From contig JALIZF010001521.1 of NCBI GenBank assembly GCA_029948255.1, positions 310,001 through 374,000 on the forward strand: 64,000 nucleotides of DNA, given 5' to 3'. A program made the translations under genes and the position numbers. The notes beneath the pieces are model-generated. The model was not told where the DNA came from. It did no database searches and saw only the letters and a list, made by a program, of their open reading frames with translations. Each line of letters begins with the position of its first letter. Position 1 is the stretch's first letter. This document shows positions 11,486 through 23,325 of the stretch, one piece after another. The DNA is from Telmatactis stephensoni. Its lineage: Eukaryota; Cnidaria; Anthozoa; Actiniaria; Isophelliidae.

Positions 11486-11798
11486 GCTTTGAACTAGCAT
11501 TGTTATATGAAGTCGACAGTTATGAAGTGCAATTTCAGATTACGCAAGACCCATAGGGTTGTAGTGTAGGATGAATTGCACAAATAAATGGAGACGTAAT
11601 ATGAAATAGATATTTCTAGATATTTCTAGGTATTTCAAATGTATTTTTCATGTTCAGTGCATTAATGTATCAAAGTAAAAAGTCTGGGATTGTAGTTTTC
11701 TCACTTCTTTGAAGAGGAGACAAACTACCTTTGCTCACATGGTAAAAAAATAGATGACATCATTAAGATTATTTCTTTCATTTATATTACTCACAGGA

Positions 11799-12006
11799 AG
11801 AATTTGAGACATATGGGATAGACTGGGATGGACCTCTATCAGATGATCGTGATGATATTGTTACTATTCCTGAAACAACATGTCCCTTTACACCAGATGT
11901 ATTTGAACAGATGTGTACACAAAATAATAGATCCCCTACAAGAGAGCTCAAATTATGGTATTGACATTTTTATTGAGGCAATGTCATTTCTTGAAACGTC
12001 AGGGTA
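11799..12006 (+). pseudogene. Orphan copy of the last exon of the integrase-core gene
   Basis: After a CAG acceptor the sequence reads EEFETYGIDWDGPLSDD and later YGIDIFIEAMSFLET before a stop. This parallels the exon at 18031-18252 (EEFQGYGVDLDGP, GTDIFIDTVSFL). One extra base in an A-run near 11922 shifts the frame; both halves are otherwise readable. No upstream exons are present; the DIRS element ends about 300 bases before it. It is most simply the tail of an older tandem copy of the 15832-18252 gene. Confidence 0.75.
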
Positions 12007-12414
12007 ATGTCTTACCCTGAGCTGCTTTTTTTCATGGTTTGTACTCTTCAGTAATTTGGAAGGCTAGACTTTGTTGTAAATTTTAAGCCAAGAGAAAAGT
12101 AGGATGGTAACATATATAGTGTAATGGGTGTTGGATTTCTTGGTTATGTGTACTTCAATTTAAAGTGCTTACTGCCTTATTGAAAGGCTAGCTCCTCAGC
12201 AGGTATCCCACTTTTCAAGTTATTAATAAATTTTGAATACCTACAGGAATTTACTGGCTGTGTTTTATGCAGTATAAAAGTTGTGCATATGTAATTAAGT
12301 CTTTTCCCAGTTGAACAGTATATGTCAATAGTGATGGATTGCATTTGGATAAAATCAAATATTCACGAGTAAATAAGAGAGTAATTATTTCACATCGCTT
12401 TCTTTGCTATTGAA

Positions 12415-12601
12415 TAGGCCATTCGCATGAAGGCGTCATATACTACAACTACCAGAATGCTTCACCCACTTTCTTTTGTAAAGTAATTAGTACCAATTGT
12501 TCTGCTATTTTCAAGAGGGAATAAAAATCTGAATAACAAAAGAAAATTCGTAAAGCATTCTGGTAGTTGTAGTAAAATGACGCCATAGTGCAAATGCCCT
12601 A
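12415..12601. mobile_element. MITE with ~48-bp terminal inverted repeats
   Basis: The left end TAGGCCATTCGCATGAAGG and the reverse complement of the right end, TAGGGCATTTGCACTATGG, are alike and continue into a shared CTACAACTACCAGAATGCTT block. The whole unit of about 187 bp is nearly all hairpin. No coding capacity. Confidence 0.8.
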
Positions 12602-12605
12602 TTGT

Positions 12606-14639
12606 TTTATCCCGATGCATGCAGCCATTGAACTCTGCTGTCAAAATGCTTCTTGGAATACTCCAGTTGGAATAATACTTCATACATTATTAATGAGTTT
12701 TTTAATCAAGTATTATCAAACTAAAACATCAATAACAACCAAGATTTCTATAGAATTTTTTCTATTGAATTCTTTTGCCAAAACTGTAACATAATTTGCC
12801 CTAATCCCTTATGACATCAAAACATTCTTTTGTTTTAAAGCTAAGAGGGGTGCAAAACGTCAACAAGACAAATAAAAACATGAAAAATACAGCATTTGGT
12901 AAACTGAGAAGCAAAGAATGACAAACTATTAATAGAATGACACATAACACTAAACAAATCTGAAGAGAAAAAGTACATAGTCACAACATGTGAACGTGCT
13001 GTGATGTCATAATAAATTGGGCAATTGTCATGACATTTAAATCATTTGCTTACTGAAAAATAGTGCAAGTTAATTCAGTGGAGTGTACTCAATGATGTAA
13101 GAGATGATTTTGTATCTTGTGTAATCTTGTACAATGTAAGCATTATATCATTGTCAATATAATAATATTATCATAAATCTATCCAACTTTTGTGTTGATA
13201 CATTACCAGGAAGCTTTTTTTTAGTCTGTCATTAATCATGTGTGTGCAGACTTGATGTCATAGGTGCATACTACATCAGACTTGCAAATACAAGGAGAGT
13301 TTCTAGTAGTGTTCCAACTGCACATTGAATGTATGCTGATAGGTTACAGTATGTACTTAATATTCAAACTTGCCTATGCTAGATATGTTTCAAAGTTATA
13401 TAAATATCTTGCTCTTTAAGGTCTAAAAAATATATACTCTGTAGAAAAGTACAAGATGTGTAGTATATATGGTGCACATAAAATAATATAATAATACCCT
13501 CTGCATCTGTAAAAAAATATCTATACAATTTATATTAGATATATCTGTTAGGAAATATACTGAAAAAAAATTAAAAAAAAAATTATTAACAATAACTTTT
13601 CTTCTCTAGCACTTACAAGCATTTGATTCTATATGCTGTACTGATATTAGCTTCCTTGCAACTAGAATTACACAATAAAGTAAAAATAACACTAGATAAT
13701 ATTTAATTACAGTTGCTTGAATAAAACTTGGGAGCGAAATATGTTTGGAATAATATAGTTATTTTTGTGACTCCAATTTTTGGTCAAAATATCAATAAAA
13801 TAATTGAAGAAGAGTTCATGTTGAGGAAAGACTGATTCCGCTTCAGTTTAAGGTGAAATTTGTAGGTCTTTGTACAACTTTCATGTTAATGTTTTTTTTC
13901 CTACAAACATTCTCATGGTTTTATTCAAAAAACTGTAATATTAAATAAGAGTCGTTACACAATACCTTACAAAGTATTGAATGACGTACCACTAGCAATG
14001 ACTGCTTCCATAGCCATTTTGAAAATGCCATACGATTCAAACACTGGTGGCAGATGGAGTTCAAGGAGACAGGCAGATGAATAAATGCAACCATCAACAC
14101 AATCAAGAACTACACTTATTTTACTCACCCAATAACTGTGAGGCAGTGCTTTGGAGCCAGTCACAAATTGCAGAAATTATTTCATGCCTGTTGAAAACCC
14201 AATTAAAAACGTTTTAGTTGATTTGTATAAATTTCCATGTTGATGCATATAGGACTGTAGGGAAAGGATCTGTCTCCTCAGTAGGCTATTCGTTCATTGG
14301 ATTTACTGAATTTATTGGCAAGCTATCAAGTGGTCCATGATAAATTGTAAATTAACTGGTATGATAATTTTTAAATTTGTGTCTGTCAGGCACATCTGTG
14401 CCTTTGGATTACTTGCTCAAAGCCCAAAATGCTGCCCAGAAGTACTGCCATCATGGGAATGACACAGCATTATTATATTCAAATTATTTGTGTTGTTGAA
14501 AAAAGTATACTTACGTGCATGGTGCATCACTCTTTTCCACCAAAAAGAAGAAATAAACAGTTTTTATGCTATTCCTTTGCCATGCTATACACAGTATATA
14601 GGCAGTATATAGGAACTACAAATTTCATAACAGAACGCA
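12606..14639. other. AT-rich non-coding stretch
   Basis: No gene, RNA gene or clear repeat is recognisable; open frames here are short and without family resemblance. It lies between the orphan exon and the minisatellite. Confidence 0.5.
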
Positions 14640-14775
14640 TTAATGGCGCGTTTTTGGGGTCAAAATTAGAAATGCGTAACTCATGTAAATTACTTCTGAA
14701 TTCAAAATTCTTAACGCGAATTTACTTCCAAAACGTATTTCTTTTAGAAACATTACTTTTGAAAAAGTATTGGAT
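14640..14775. repeat. Dispersed repeat, inverted copy of 25003-25133
   Basis: About 130 bases running from AATGGCGCGTTTTTGGGGTC to CATTACTTTTGAAAAAG match the reverse complement of 25003-25133 almost base for base. It directly abuts the 10-bp minisatellite. Similar edges (AATTTTGACTCTGAAAACGC) recur inside the satellite at 34600-36235. No coding content. Confidence 0.8.
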
Positions 14776-14777
14776 AA

Positions 14778-15782
14778 ACATGGATAGCCATGGATGCTCA
14801 TGGATAGCCATGGATACTCATGAGCCCATGGATAGCCATGGACAGCCATGGATAGCCATGGATACTCATTGATAGCTATGGACAGCCATGGATACTCATG
14901 GACAGCCATGGATAGCCATGGATACTCATGGATAGCCATGGATACTCATGGATAGCTATGGACAGCCATGGATACTCATGGACAGATACTCATAGATACT
15001 CATTGATAGCTATGGATAGCCATATGGATACTCATGGACAGCCGTGGATACTCATGGACAGATACTCATATAGATACTCATAGATACTATGGACAGCCAT
15101 GGATACTCATGGACAGGCATGGATGCTCATGGATACTCATGGATACTCATAGATACTCATGGATAGCTATGGACAGCCATGGATACTCATGGACAGCTAT
15201 GGATGCTCATGGATACTCATGGACAACCATGGATAACCATGGATACTCATGGATAGCTATGGACAGCCATGGATACTCATGGACAGCCATGGATACTCAT
15301 GGACAGATACTCATATAGATACTCATAGATACTATGGACAGCCATGGATACTCATGGACAGGCATGGATGCTCATGGATACTCATGGATACTCATAGATA
15401 CTCATGGATAGCTATGGACAGCCATGGATACTCATGGACACCCATGGATGCTCATGGATACTCATGGACAACCATGGATAACCATGGATACTCATGGATA
15501 GCTATGGACAGCCATGGATACTCATGGACACCCATGGATACTTATGGATAGCCATGAATAGCCATGGATACTCAAGGACAGCCATTGACAGTCATAGATA
15601 CTCATGGACAGCCATGGATACTCATGGATAGCCATTGATACTCATGGATAGCCATGGATAGTAATGGATAGCCATGGATAATAATGGATAGCAATGGAGA
15701 CTCATGGACAGCCATAGATAGCTATGGACATCCATGGATACTCAAGGACAGCTATGGATAGTTATCGATAGCCATGGATATT
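14778..15782. repeat. 1 kb minisatellite of 10-bp units with a ~244-bp higher-order repeat
   Basis: About 100 units of 10 bases (GGATAGCCAT, GGATACTCAT, GGACAGCCAT and variants) follow each other almost without spacers. A block beginning GATACTCATATAGATACTC at 15061 recurs at 15305, showing a 244-bp higher-order duplication. Because 30 bp is ten codons, long open frames of Met-Asp-Ser-His-Gly type appear on both strands; these are a by-product, not a gene. Confidence 0.95.
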
Positions 15783-15831
15783 AGTGCCACTTCATGGGGT
15801 CTTACATGAAGTGCTGACCGAGCTCACAAAC

Positions 15832-18252
15832 ATGGCGGCGTCACTTTCACAAGATCAGTTACAGTTTCTAGGAAGTCTTCGACTTGTCTTACTCGATCTT
15901 TCGCGACGATTGACACAAGATACTGCAAGCGAGGACTTGCTCGACTACGTGATTTTTCGGTTAGGCCAAATATCGCAACACCTTCATCGCATTGCTGTAA
16001 ATACACCAGTGTTTGAGGAGGTGCAGAGGTATGTGTCCGATGTAACTTCTGTTTTGTCTGAGGTAGAAGGAACTTTGGAATCTGTTACTCCATGTACTAG
16101 CCAATCAGGACTGGTAGGCCGTCCAAAATTTGAAATTTCTGAAACACAGCTGCAATATCTTGTGGACTGGGATTTGACCACAGCAGATATTGCCAGAGCT
16201 TTTGGCGTTAGCCAAAGTACAGTTAAAAGGCACCTTTGGGAGTATGGTATTTCCGTCAAAGGAAGACGAAATGACATAACAGATTCTGCCTTGGATGAGG
16301 TTGTGAAGGAAATTCAAACTCAATTCCCAAACGCGGGCTATCGAGGGGTACAATCACAGCTGCTACTCCGTGGTACAAGGGTACCTCAACTCAGGGTAAG
16401 AGAATCTTTGCAAAGAACAGATCCTGATGGAGTTGCTATGAGGTGGCTATCGATTACACCAAGGGCAGTGTATTGTGTGAGTGGACCACTCGCATTATGG
16501 CACATAGATGGCAACCATAAGTTGATAAGGTAATTGACATTATTGCGAGCCTGAAGTCATACCCAGCTGTGCTTTGCAAATGGGGGAATTTTCCTCATTA
16601 CACATGTATGATGAACATTGCCTTATGGTACATATGCTTGCAGGGTATAACTTCATGTCCTTGTTTGAACTTCTTTCCATTCAGCAACTTGTATCAGCAG
16701 CTTTATCCTTAAAAAAGGAGCACTGATGGAGGGTGGGGGTAAAATGAGCACAATGTCACTCTCAAGTTAGTTAGTACAGGATTGATTTAAGTTTCCATTG
16801 GAAAACATTGCCCTGATATTAGATGTTTTAGCAGTGAGGTGTGAGGTTTTGAAAAATACCATATTTTTGTATAATTTGGCCCGACTTAAAATACTACTTT
16901 GTTCTCAAGAAATGCAATTACAATGAATATGTTCTATTTTGGTTCTAAATATTTTCAGGTGGAGGATAGTAATCCATCGTGGAATAGATGGATACACCAG
17001 GATTCCTGTTTATCTGCATGCTAGTAATAGCAACCTTTCAGACACTGTCCTCACTTTGTTTCTCCAAGCTGTGTCAGACTATGGTCTGCCATCAAGGGTA
17101 AGATCTGATCGTGGTGGTGAGAATGTTGGTGTCTCTATATACATGCTAGAGCATCCAAATCGCAGACCAGGAAGGGGAAGCATGATAGCTGGGCGCAGTG
17201 TTCAATACCAGAGAATCGAAAGACTTTGGAGGGGTGTATTTGAGGGGTTTTTGTACATCTATTATCACCTATTCTATCATCTAGAGGAATGTGGAGTTCT
17301 TGACCCTTCTAACCATCTACACTTGTATGCCCTTCACTATGTATATATCCCTCGTCTCAATTGACATTTGCCAGTATGGAAGGAGGGCTATATAAGGCAC
17401 AGAATAAGAACAGCTGGAAGTCGATCACCAATGCAGTTGTATATCCTTGGACTTCTCAGACTGAGGGGCTCAGACAATGTTGCTGCAAGAGAGATGTATG
17501 AACCACAGTCAGAGGTTGGTAATTATATCACGCCACCAATGGATGGCATATGTACCTTATGGACTATGCTATAAGTGCACAGGAAGCCATACTAGCATCA
17601 AGAGCTGGATGCTTTTCAGACAAAGTGTCTTTTAGTGTAGTTCTTCTTGTAATAATTATGTTATGTCATATGTAAATTATACACTAGTAAGAGAACATTT
17701 TGTTATTCTTTTTATCAAAAAATCAGATGTGTGCTATATTAACAGAGAAAGCAAATTATAAAAAAAGGAAAGTTGAAAAGGGAAAAATGCAACAACCATT
17801 GTACTACTACTCAGTAGGTTGCAAATGATATTGCACTCCAATGTTCCTTGCAATTGCACATATCTGTATAATAAATTTTGACCATAAGTTTGTGACATTG
17901 CATAAAACAGCTCTCATAATTCACCAATGAAAAGTAGCCTCTATCTTTTCTATCAATACCTTGAGCTAGCTTTTGGCATTAATAGTCATTACTGATTTGT
18001 GAAAAATAATTCTTTCTCTTTATTTTGCAGGAAGAATTTCAAGGATATGGAGTGGATTTAGATGGACCTATTGCAAATGACTGCACTGACTATGACATAG
18101 TTGAAGTGCCAGAGACAGCAAATCCTCTGGAACCAGCCCATTACCAGGAAATGTGTGATGCAATAGACCCCCTAAGACCAAGTGACAGTTTTGGTACTGA
18201 CATCTTTATTGACACAGTTTCTTTTCTGACAACACATTGTCAACAATCCTAG
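15832..18252 (+). pseudogene. Integrase-core (DDE) domain gene, three exons, premature stop
   Basis: Exon 1 (15832-16529) starts at ATG in a strong context (AAACATGGCGG). It holds a helical N-terminus, a helix-turn-helix-like stretch (TTADIARAFGVSQSTVKRHL) and the first catalytic Asp (LWHIDGNHK). Exon 2 (16959-17514) joins in phase and carries the second Asp (RSDRGGEN) and the Glu (YQRIERLWR). Exon 3 (18031-18252) encodes EEFQGYGVDLDGP to the end. Splice sites are GT-AG. A TGA at 17362-17364 interrupts exon 2, while the frame stays open and family-like on both sides, so this is a recent lesion. An isolated integrase fold without other transposon parts suggests a domesticated or host multicopy gene; function unknown. 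Confidence 0.8.
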
Positions 18253-18656
18253 TTTCATATAGGTCATGGAACAGTTGCAGGTCAGTTGTACTGATTTACA
18301 CAATGCAATTCGTGTTGTATGTATGTCATAATCAAGTTGCTGCATGCAACAGTTATAGGCAAAAGTTGTAAATTGGGGTTCAATTAGTACTATGATATGC
18401 TAGTTCTGACTATTAATTTTTGTTTTACCTTTTTTAAATTTGGTTTACAAGCATTTTTTGAACTATTTTAATTAGTAATGTGTTTCACATAATATATTAT
18501 TTGCACTAATAATATACATGAAAAAATTTCTCGATGCTGATTGGCTAAGTGCAGTGCTGTTTCAAGGAAATTTAGTGCCAAAAAAAGGAAATTTAGTGCA
18601 AATTTCTTTTGGGACGAAGCATTCTGGTTGGTTGAAAAACAATGAAATGCAAGACA

Positions 18657-18680
18657 GCCAATCACAAACAACCTATAAAG
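18657..18680 (+). promoter_or_regulatory. CCAAT and TATA boxes ahead of the recombinase gene
   Basis: CCAAT (18658-18662) is followed by TATAAAG (18674-18680), about 48 bases before the likely ATG at 18728. Spacing suits a transcription start near 18705. Inferred from sequence only. Confidence 0.5.
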
Positions 18681-18727
18681 CAGCGGAAAATTCAACAAGA
18701 AGGTGCCAGCAAAAACAAAACAATGCA

Positions 18728-19988
18728 ATGGCGGGGGTGTTTAGTAGATTTTCAGTGGCAAACGAAAACACAATAGAAGAGCTCAAAAATAATTCTAAAA
18801 ATGAAAATACCCAAAAGAGTACATCATTTTGGTTCAGTGTATGGAAAAAATGGTGTTCAGAGAAAGGAATAAACGACAAAATGCAGGAGTACGAGCCGGC
18901 TAATCTCAACAAATTGTTAGAGATTTTTTACGCTGAAGTTAAAAACAAGAACGGAGAGGACTACTAACCGGAGAGCTTGAAAGTTATGATGACATCACTT
19001 GATAGATACCTCAAAGACAAAGGCTACAACACTTCTATTGTTCACGATAGAGTTTTTCACTCTTCAAAACAAGTGTTAGAGGGGAAAGGAAAACAACTAC
19101 GCCAAACGACCAAATAAAGCAAGACAAGTATCACAAGAGGAAGAAGAAATACTGTGGCTGAACGGATCACTGGGCTCTAAATCTCCTGAAAGTCTAATAC
19201 AAACGATGTGGTGGCTACTTACCCAGCACTTTGGCATGCGAGTAAGACAAGAACATCACTGCATGAGAATGGAGGACTTTCGCATTGGTAAAGGAGATGA
19301 CGGCATCAAGTATGTGGAATTTACAGAAGGACCAACCAAGACCAGGCAAAGCAGTTTGAGCTCAAAACCGAGGCAGTTCATACCAAAAATGTTCCAAACC
19401 GGAGGGGAAAGATGTCCAGTGCAACTTTTTCGAGAATATATCAAAAGAAGACCACAACACCTGCAGCATTCAGGGCCATTTTACCTCAGAACAACAGACG
19501 AGCGAATGTACAAAGTCTTGCCAATGGGAGTCAATAAGATCAACAGCATGATGAAAGAAATTATTTCCGGAACCTCCCTTGAATCAACCGATAAGAAATT
19601 TTCGAATCCCAGCGCCCGTAAAACTGTCGTGAGTAAGATGAAGAAGGCAAATCTAGAAAGAGCTGCCATTGCCAAAGTAACCGGCCATCGGAATATCCAA
19701 TCTTTAGATGACTATGACGAAGGAGACGAAGAAGAACAACGACGACTGTCATGGGCCATATCACGAAGAAATGCTACTAAAGATCTGATGCCAAGTACCA
19801 GTGCCATTCCAGCAGCAAATAATCCCCAACTCATGAGTTCTCAAGCACAGAATCTGATGAATTCATTCCTGAATTGCACAGTCACTTTCAACGTGAACAA
19901 GACAGTGTCTCCTGTTTTGCCTCCAGCGCCTACTGAACCACGAAAACGTCAATACCAGTTCCTAGAGAGCGACTCTGACACTGATTGA
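18728..19988 (+). pseudogene. Crypton-like tyrosine recombinase, one stop and one frameshift
   Basis: The frame from ATG 18728 reads MAGVFSRFSVANENTIEEL and a SAM-like N-terminal region, reaches a TAA at 18965-18967, then continues to a frameshift near 19095. The C-terminal ~290 codons are open. Catalytic boxes are visible: FGMRVRQEH (first Arg), NPSARKTVV (second box) and GHRNIQSLDDY (Tyr nucleophile). In relatives I recall the second box as HxxR; here the His position is Pro. The C-terminal tail is low complexity. Two disabling changes plus the His-to-Pro make it inactive, but decay is light. Confidence 0.8.
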
Positions 19989-20176
19989 AACTTTTTTATA
20001 CGATTTTCAGAACTTTTTATGCAAAAACAAACAGTTTTTTCGACTTTTGATGGCAGAATTTCACATCTACACGATTTGCAAGTGTAAGGATATTATGGTT
20101 TGTTGAATAAATTAAATTAACCTGTCACATGTCTCAGACGTCACTTCCTGCATAAATTTTTTCATGTATATTATTA

Positions 20177-20323
20177 ATAGGAAATCATATGGTTTTTCTC
20201 GTGCAATTTGGAATAAATTTGAACTCGTGGGTTTTCAAAGAGCTCAAATTGCACTCGCCCTATGGGAAAACACACTTGTTCAAATTTATTCCAAATTGCA
20301 CTCGAAACCATATGATTTCCTAT
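20177..20323. mobile_element. Foldback hairpin directly next to the Crypton-like element
   Basis: Arms of about 55 bp share AGGAAATCATATGGTTT and CAATTTGGAATAAATTTGAA in opposite orientation, with a short centre. It begins at the base after the right inverted repeat of the recombinase element. Non-coding. Confidence 0.8.
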
Positions 20324-20487
20324 ACAAATTTAGACCTCTTTAGATTGGATGTTGCATTTTTCAGACTGTTGTGCACACTGTTCTAGATCCTGTCACATTA
20401 TAATGTCTAACAATAACATTGAAAGAAGTAAAACTAGAAATGAGTTGTGGCTTTTTTATGTCCATCCTGTCCAACATAACAGTTTTA

Positions 20488-20619
20488 GGAGCTGTTTATA
20501 TGGAGGCGAGCCAGATTGGTAAGTGGGCTGAATTCTTTTGTTTTCTTTTCCCTGGGGGCCCACAGAACAAAAAGTCAGCCTGCTTACTGGGCTGGTTCAT
20601 CTCCATATAAACAGCCTCT
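20488..20619. mobile_element. Hairpin MITE
   Basis: The left end GAGCTGTTTATATGGAGG and the inverted right end GAGGCTGTTTATATGGAGA match, and the similarity runs on into ..CCAG..AGTAAG..GGGCTGA. Length about 132 bp. Non-coding. Confidence 0.75.
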
Positions 20620-20639
20620 TGATGCTGTTAATGATGTCT

Positions 20640-20790
20640 TGTGATGTTAAATAATCACACCACTTAAAATTACTCTTAGTGTAATCGCACTGTAGTATAA
20701 AATCGAAGGGTGCTAAATAGTAAACAAATCCTTTGTTTTCCACTGTTTTAGTGATACATTTCTTTATTTATTTAGCTAGTACAATTTCAT
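20640..20790. repeat. Degraded member of the AGAGTGAT MITE family
   Basis: It shares the core AAATCCTTTGTTTTCCA and the flanking TTAGCTAGTACAATTTCA with the better copies at 25225-25367 and 28777-28904. Ends are eroded, so limits are approximate. Confidence 0.55.
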
Positions 20791-20799
20791 ACCCTGGTT

Positions 20800-21335
20800 T
20801 CAGAGGTTTTCTTTTTTTCCTTTTGTTCTTTGTATATATTTAAATATCGTGATGTTAAGAAAGAAAGAAAAATGAAAAAAAGGGGAAAAAACCTATTGGT
20901 ACCTTTTAGGGGTAGAAATCAATTGTTGCCACTCCCACTCAGGTACCTTTTAGTGGTCATTTTCAAAATTTCCGACGAGCATCCCCGTCCTCTTATATAT
21001 AGGAGTCCCCCCCCCCCCCGGGCATAAATCACTAACATGTATTAAAAATGATAGTAGCACATATCATAGTTAATGAACATATAAAACATTTGATAAAGTT
21101 ATGAACAATAAAGCCCTAAATTTGTTTTAAGGCTTAGGGGTAAATTCTGCTGTGGTGGTTACAGATAATATTGGAAGACTAATCAATAAGCATGTACATC
21201 TTCCTATCTTTGATATCATTTTTATCAATTACATTGAATATAACAGAAATACATTTCCTATTAATTGTTTCCATATCCAACATTTCCATTTGAGTAAACT
21301 AATTAACCACATACATTTTTTTTTTACCTCTGCAC
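20800..21335. other. Non-coding, simple-sequence rich
   Basis: Purine/pyrimidine-rich runs, a C tract at about 21007-21020, and no gene that I can recognise. HECT exons expected downstream of the copy A gene are not found here. Confidence 0.5.
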
Positions 21336-22100
21336 CTTTCTGAAGAATGACTTGTATCTCCCATGGCAGCTTCCAGTGCACATTCAATGTCATTTGGTAG
21401 CATGTTCGGAAACATCTGCTTGAGTTTATCTATTGATTCTATTAATTAAAAGAACACTTACAAATGAATTGACAGAGAAATTATATTCAGATCAATTCAT
21501 TGTTACAATTTTACCAATGAAAATTGCCTTTAGTTACCAATTCCATAACAAGCTGTAAATATAGTCTAATTCAGATAGCCATGCATTTGGTAATTCTTTT
21601 GTTCAGTATTGCCAAATAATATCACTCAAAACATCAAAAGGCTCAGGCTTATATTTTTTTGGTTTATAAAAAAAGGCTAGATTGTTGAATTAACAATAAA
21701 CTAATTATCATTTCTTTTCATAAAATATTAAGCATTTAAAAAATAATAATTATAATAACTTACAACCCTTTGCTAGTAATTACTCCACATGTCAAAAGTT
21801 TCTTAAAATTATCAAAACAAGAGAACAAGATTAACTTCAAAATCAAACTACTTGGCTCACTTCATTATTTCCCTTAATTATTTAAGAATTATTCTATGTT
21901 CTATGCTTTGGAGTGTCTGTATATGTGTGTGTGTATGTAGTAGTGAGTGTTTTCAATAGCACAATTAACCTTAAAATTGTTTAGCAGCTTCAAAGATAAA
22001 TACATTATAACATAGGTACAATAAAGCGTGCACTCTGATTGTTACACAAAAAAGAAGTAGGTTACTGAGGTTGCTCAAATGAGCTTTGCACTGTGACATT

Positions 22101-22552
22101 TTAAGAGGGGATTTTTTTCAAGTTCGAGCAGTGAACGAAAAAAACTCCTGAGTTGAAGAATAGCTTTTGTACAAGACTAAAACCATTTCTATAAGAAAGT
22201 TTAAGTTGTTTGTAAGTAGTTTTGGCCAATGAAAGTTGAATTAAAGTGTTAATCCAAAACGAAAATTTGGATCAAAAATGAGGTTTAGGCCTTCATTTGC
22301 TCATTTGCTGTATGTTTGCTTTATATTCAGCTTGAAAAAGCTTAATCCCAACACAACATCAAGAAAAAGTATTGTACAATTCAAAAATCTGTTTTAAACA
22401 GGTATTTTATCTTGGTACATCAGTTTTTAACCGGTAGAAAAAGGATTTGAGTGTTAATCCAGAACGAAAATGTGGATTAAAACTCACACGAAGGTCTAGT
22501 TTTTGGCGCTTTTCGCCATTATTGCTCGTCATTGAAAAAAATCTCCTCTTAA
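22101..22552. mobile_element. Non-autonomous DNA element with ~30-bp inverted repeats
   Basis: Ends TTAAGAGGGGATTTTTTTCA and, inverted, TTAAGAGGAGATTTTTTTCA continue into similar GAGCA.. sequence. The terminal TTAA on both sides could be a piggyBac-type target site, but the repeat starts differently from usual piggyBac ends. It sits in an intron of copy A. Confidence 0.65.
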
Positions 22553-22699
22553 TACAAAACTTTATCAATTAAGGAAGATTCCACTGATATCAGCCCTAAA
22601 AGTCTGTATGTGAGAGCTTGTTGATTGCTTTCTATCCATGAAAATATGGTTTGTTCATAAAAAACAAATCAAGAGTCATCTCGATAACAAAACAAAATG

Positions 22700-22797
22700 A
22701 AAATACAAAAAAAAATACATTAAAAAAATACATTAAAAATACATTAAAAATACATTTAAAAAATACATTTAAAAAATACATTAAAAATACATTAAGT
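22700..22797. repeat. AT-rich short tandem repeat (ATACATTAAAAA type)
   Basis: About eight imperfect 11-13 base units of AATACATTAAAA follow each other. No coding meaning. Confidence 0.85.
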
Positions 22798-23096
22798 TTT
22801 AAAGTATAGTTGTGTAAAACCTTATGATAAGATAATTAACCTTTATCTTTTGCTCTTAGTACAGTTGTCAAAATAGTCATTGTATATAATTATACTGTAC
22901 CTTGTTTCTTGGTCTTCTTTTTTTGAGCTAGAACCACCAGCACAAACAGCTTGGTGGTCTTTCATGCTCGTCATCGGAACCATTTCTTTGCAATTAATAC
23001 ACTTTACTTTGGGGCAAGTGTCCTCTGGCTGAGTGGGCTGAGTGGGCACAAAATGCTAATAGTGAAAAATTAATTTTGGGCATATTGGAAATGAAT

Positions 23097-23325
23097 TATG
23101 CACCTATCAATGTAACCTATCAATGTTAAGCCCCAGGGGGAAGGCCAGGCTAGGGGTGGGAATTAGACATTTTTTTCTATCAAAGGCCCCACCCTGGGGA
23201 CAAATTGTCCCCAGGGTGGGGCATTTAATGTCCCCAGGTGGGACTAATAGAATTGAGAAGAAAAATACAGAGGATCAGAAATTTCAGCTAATTGAGAAAG
23301 GCTTAACATTGATAGATGCATTATG
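23097..23325. mobile_element. MITE with G/C-rich internal palindrome
   Basis: Inverted ends share CTATCAATGTTAAGCC; the left end carries an extra partial copy. Inside, 23187-23221 is a 35-base palindrome with 17-base arms (CCCCACCCTGGGGACAA) around one A, followed by a third partial unit. It lies in the intron between exon 1 and the zinc-finger exon of copy A. Confidence 0.75.

Larger units (their letters stand above)
18507..20176 (+). mobile_element. Crypton-like element between perfect 23-bp inverted repeats
   Basis: 18507-18529 and 20154-20176 are exact reverse complements, starting TAATAATATACATG on the left. Between them lie only a promoter-like segment and one tyrosine-recombinase gene. 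No target duplication is visible. Cryptons are generally described as lacking terminal inverted repeats, so either this is an unusual subtype or the gene sits in an unrelated inverted-repeat element. Confidence 0.65.

Noticed and set aside
14429..15551. Long open frames of Met-Asp-Ser-His-Gly type on both strands
   Set aside because: They follow from the 10-bp minisatellite period and exist in both directions; no start context, no domain.
14778..15782. CRISPR-like regular repeats
   Set aside because: No unique spacers; units are contiguous 10-mers in a eukaryotic setting.
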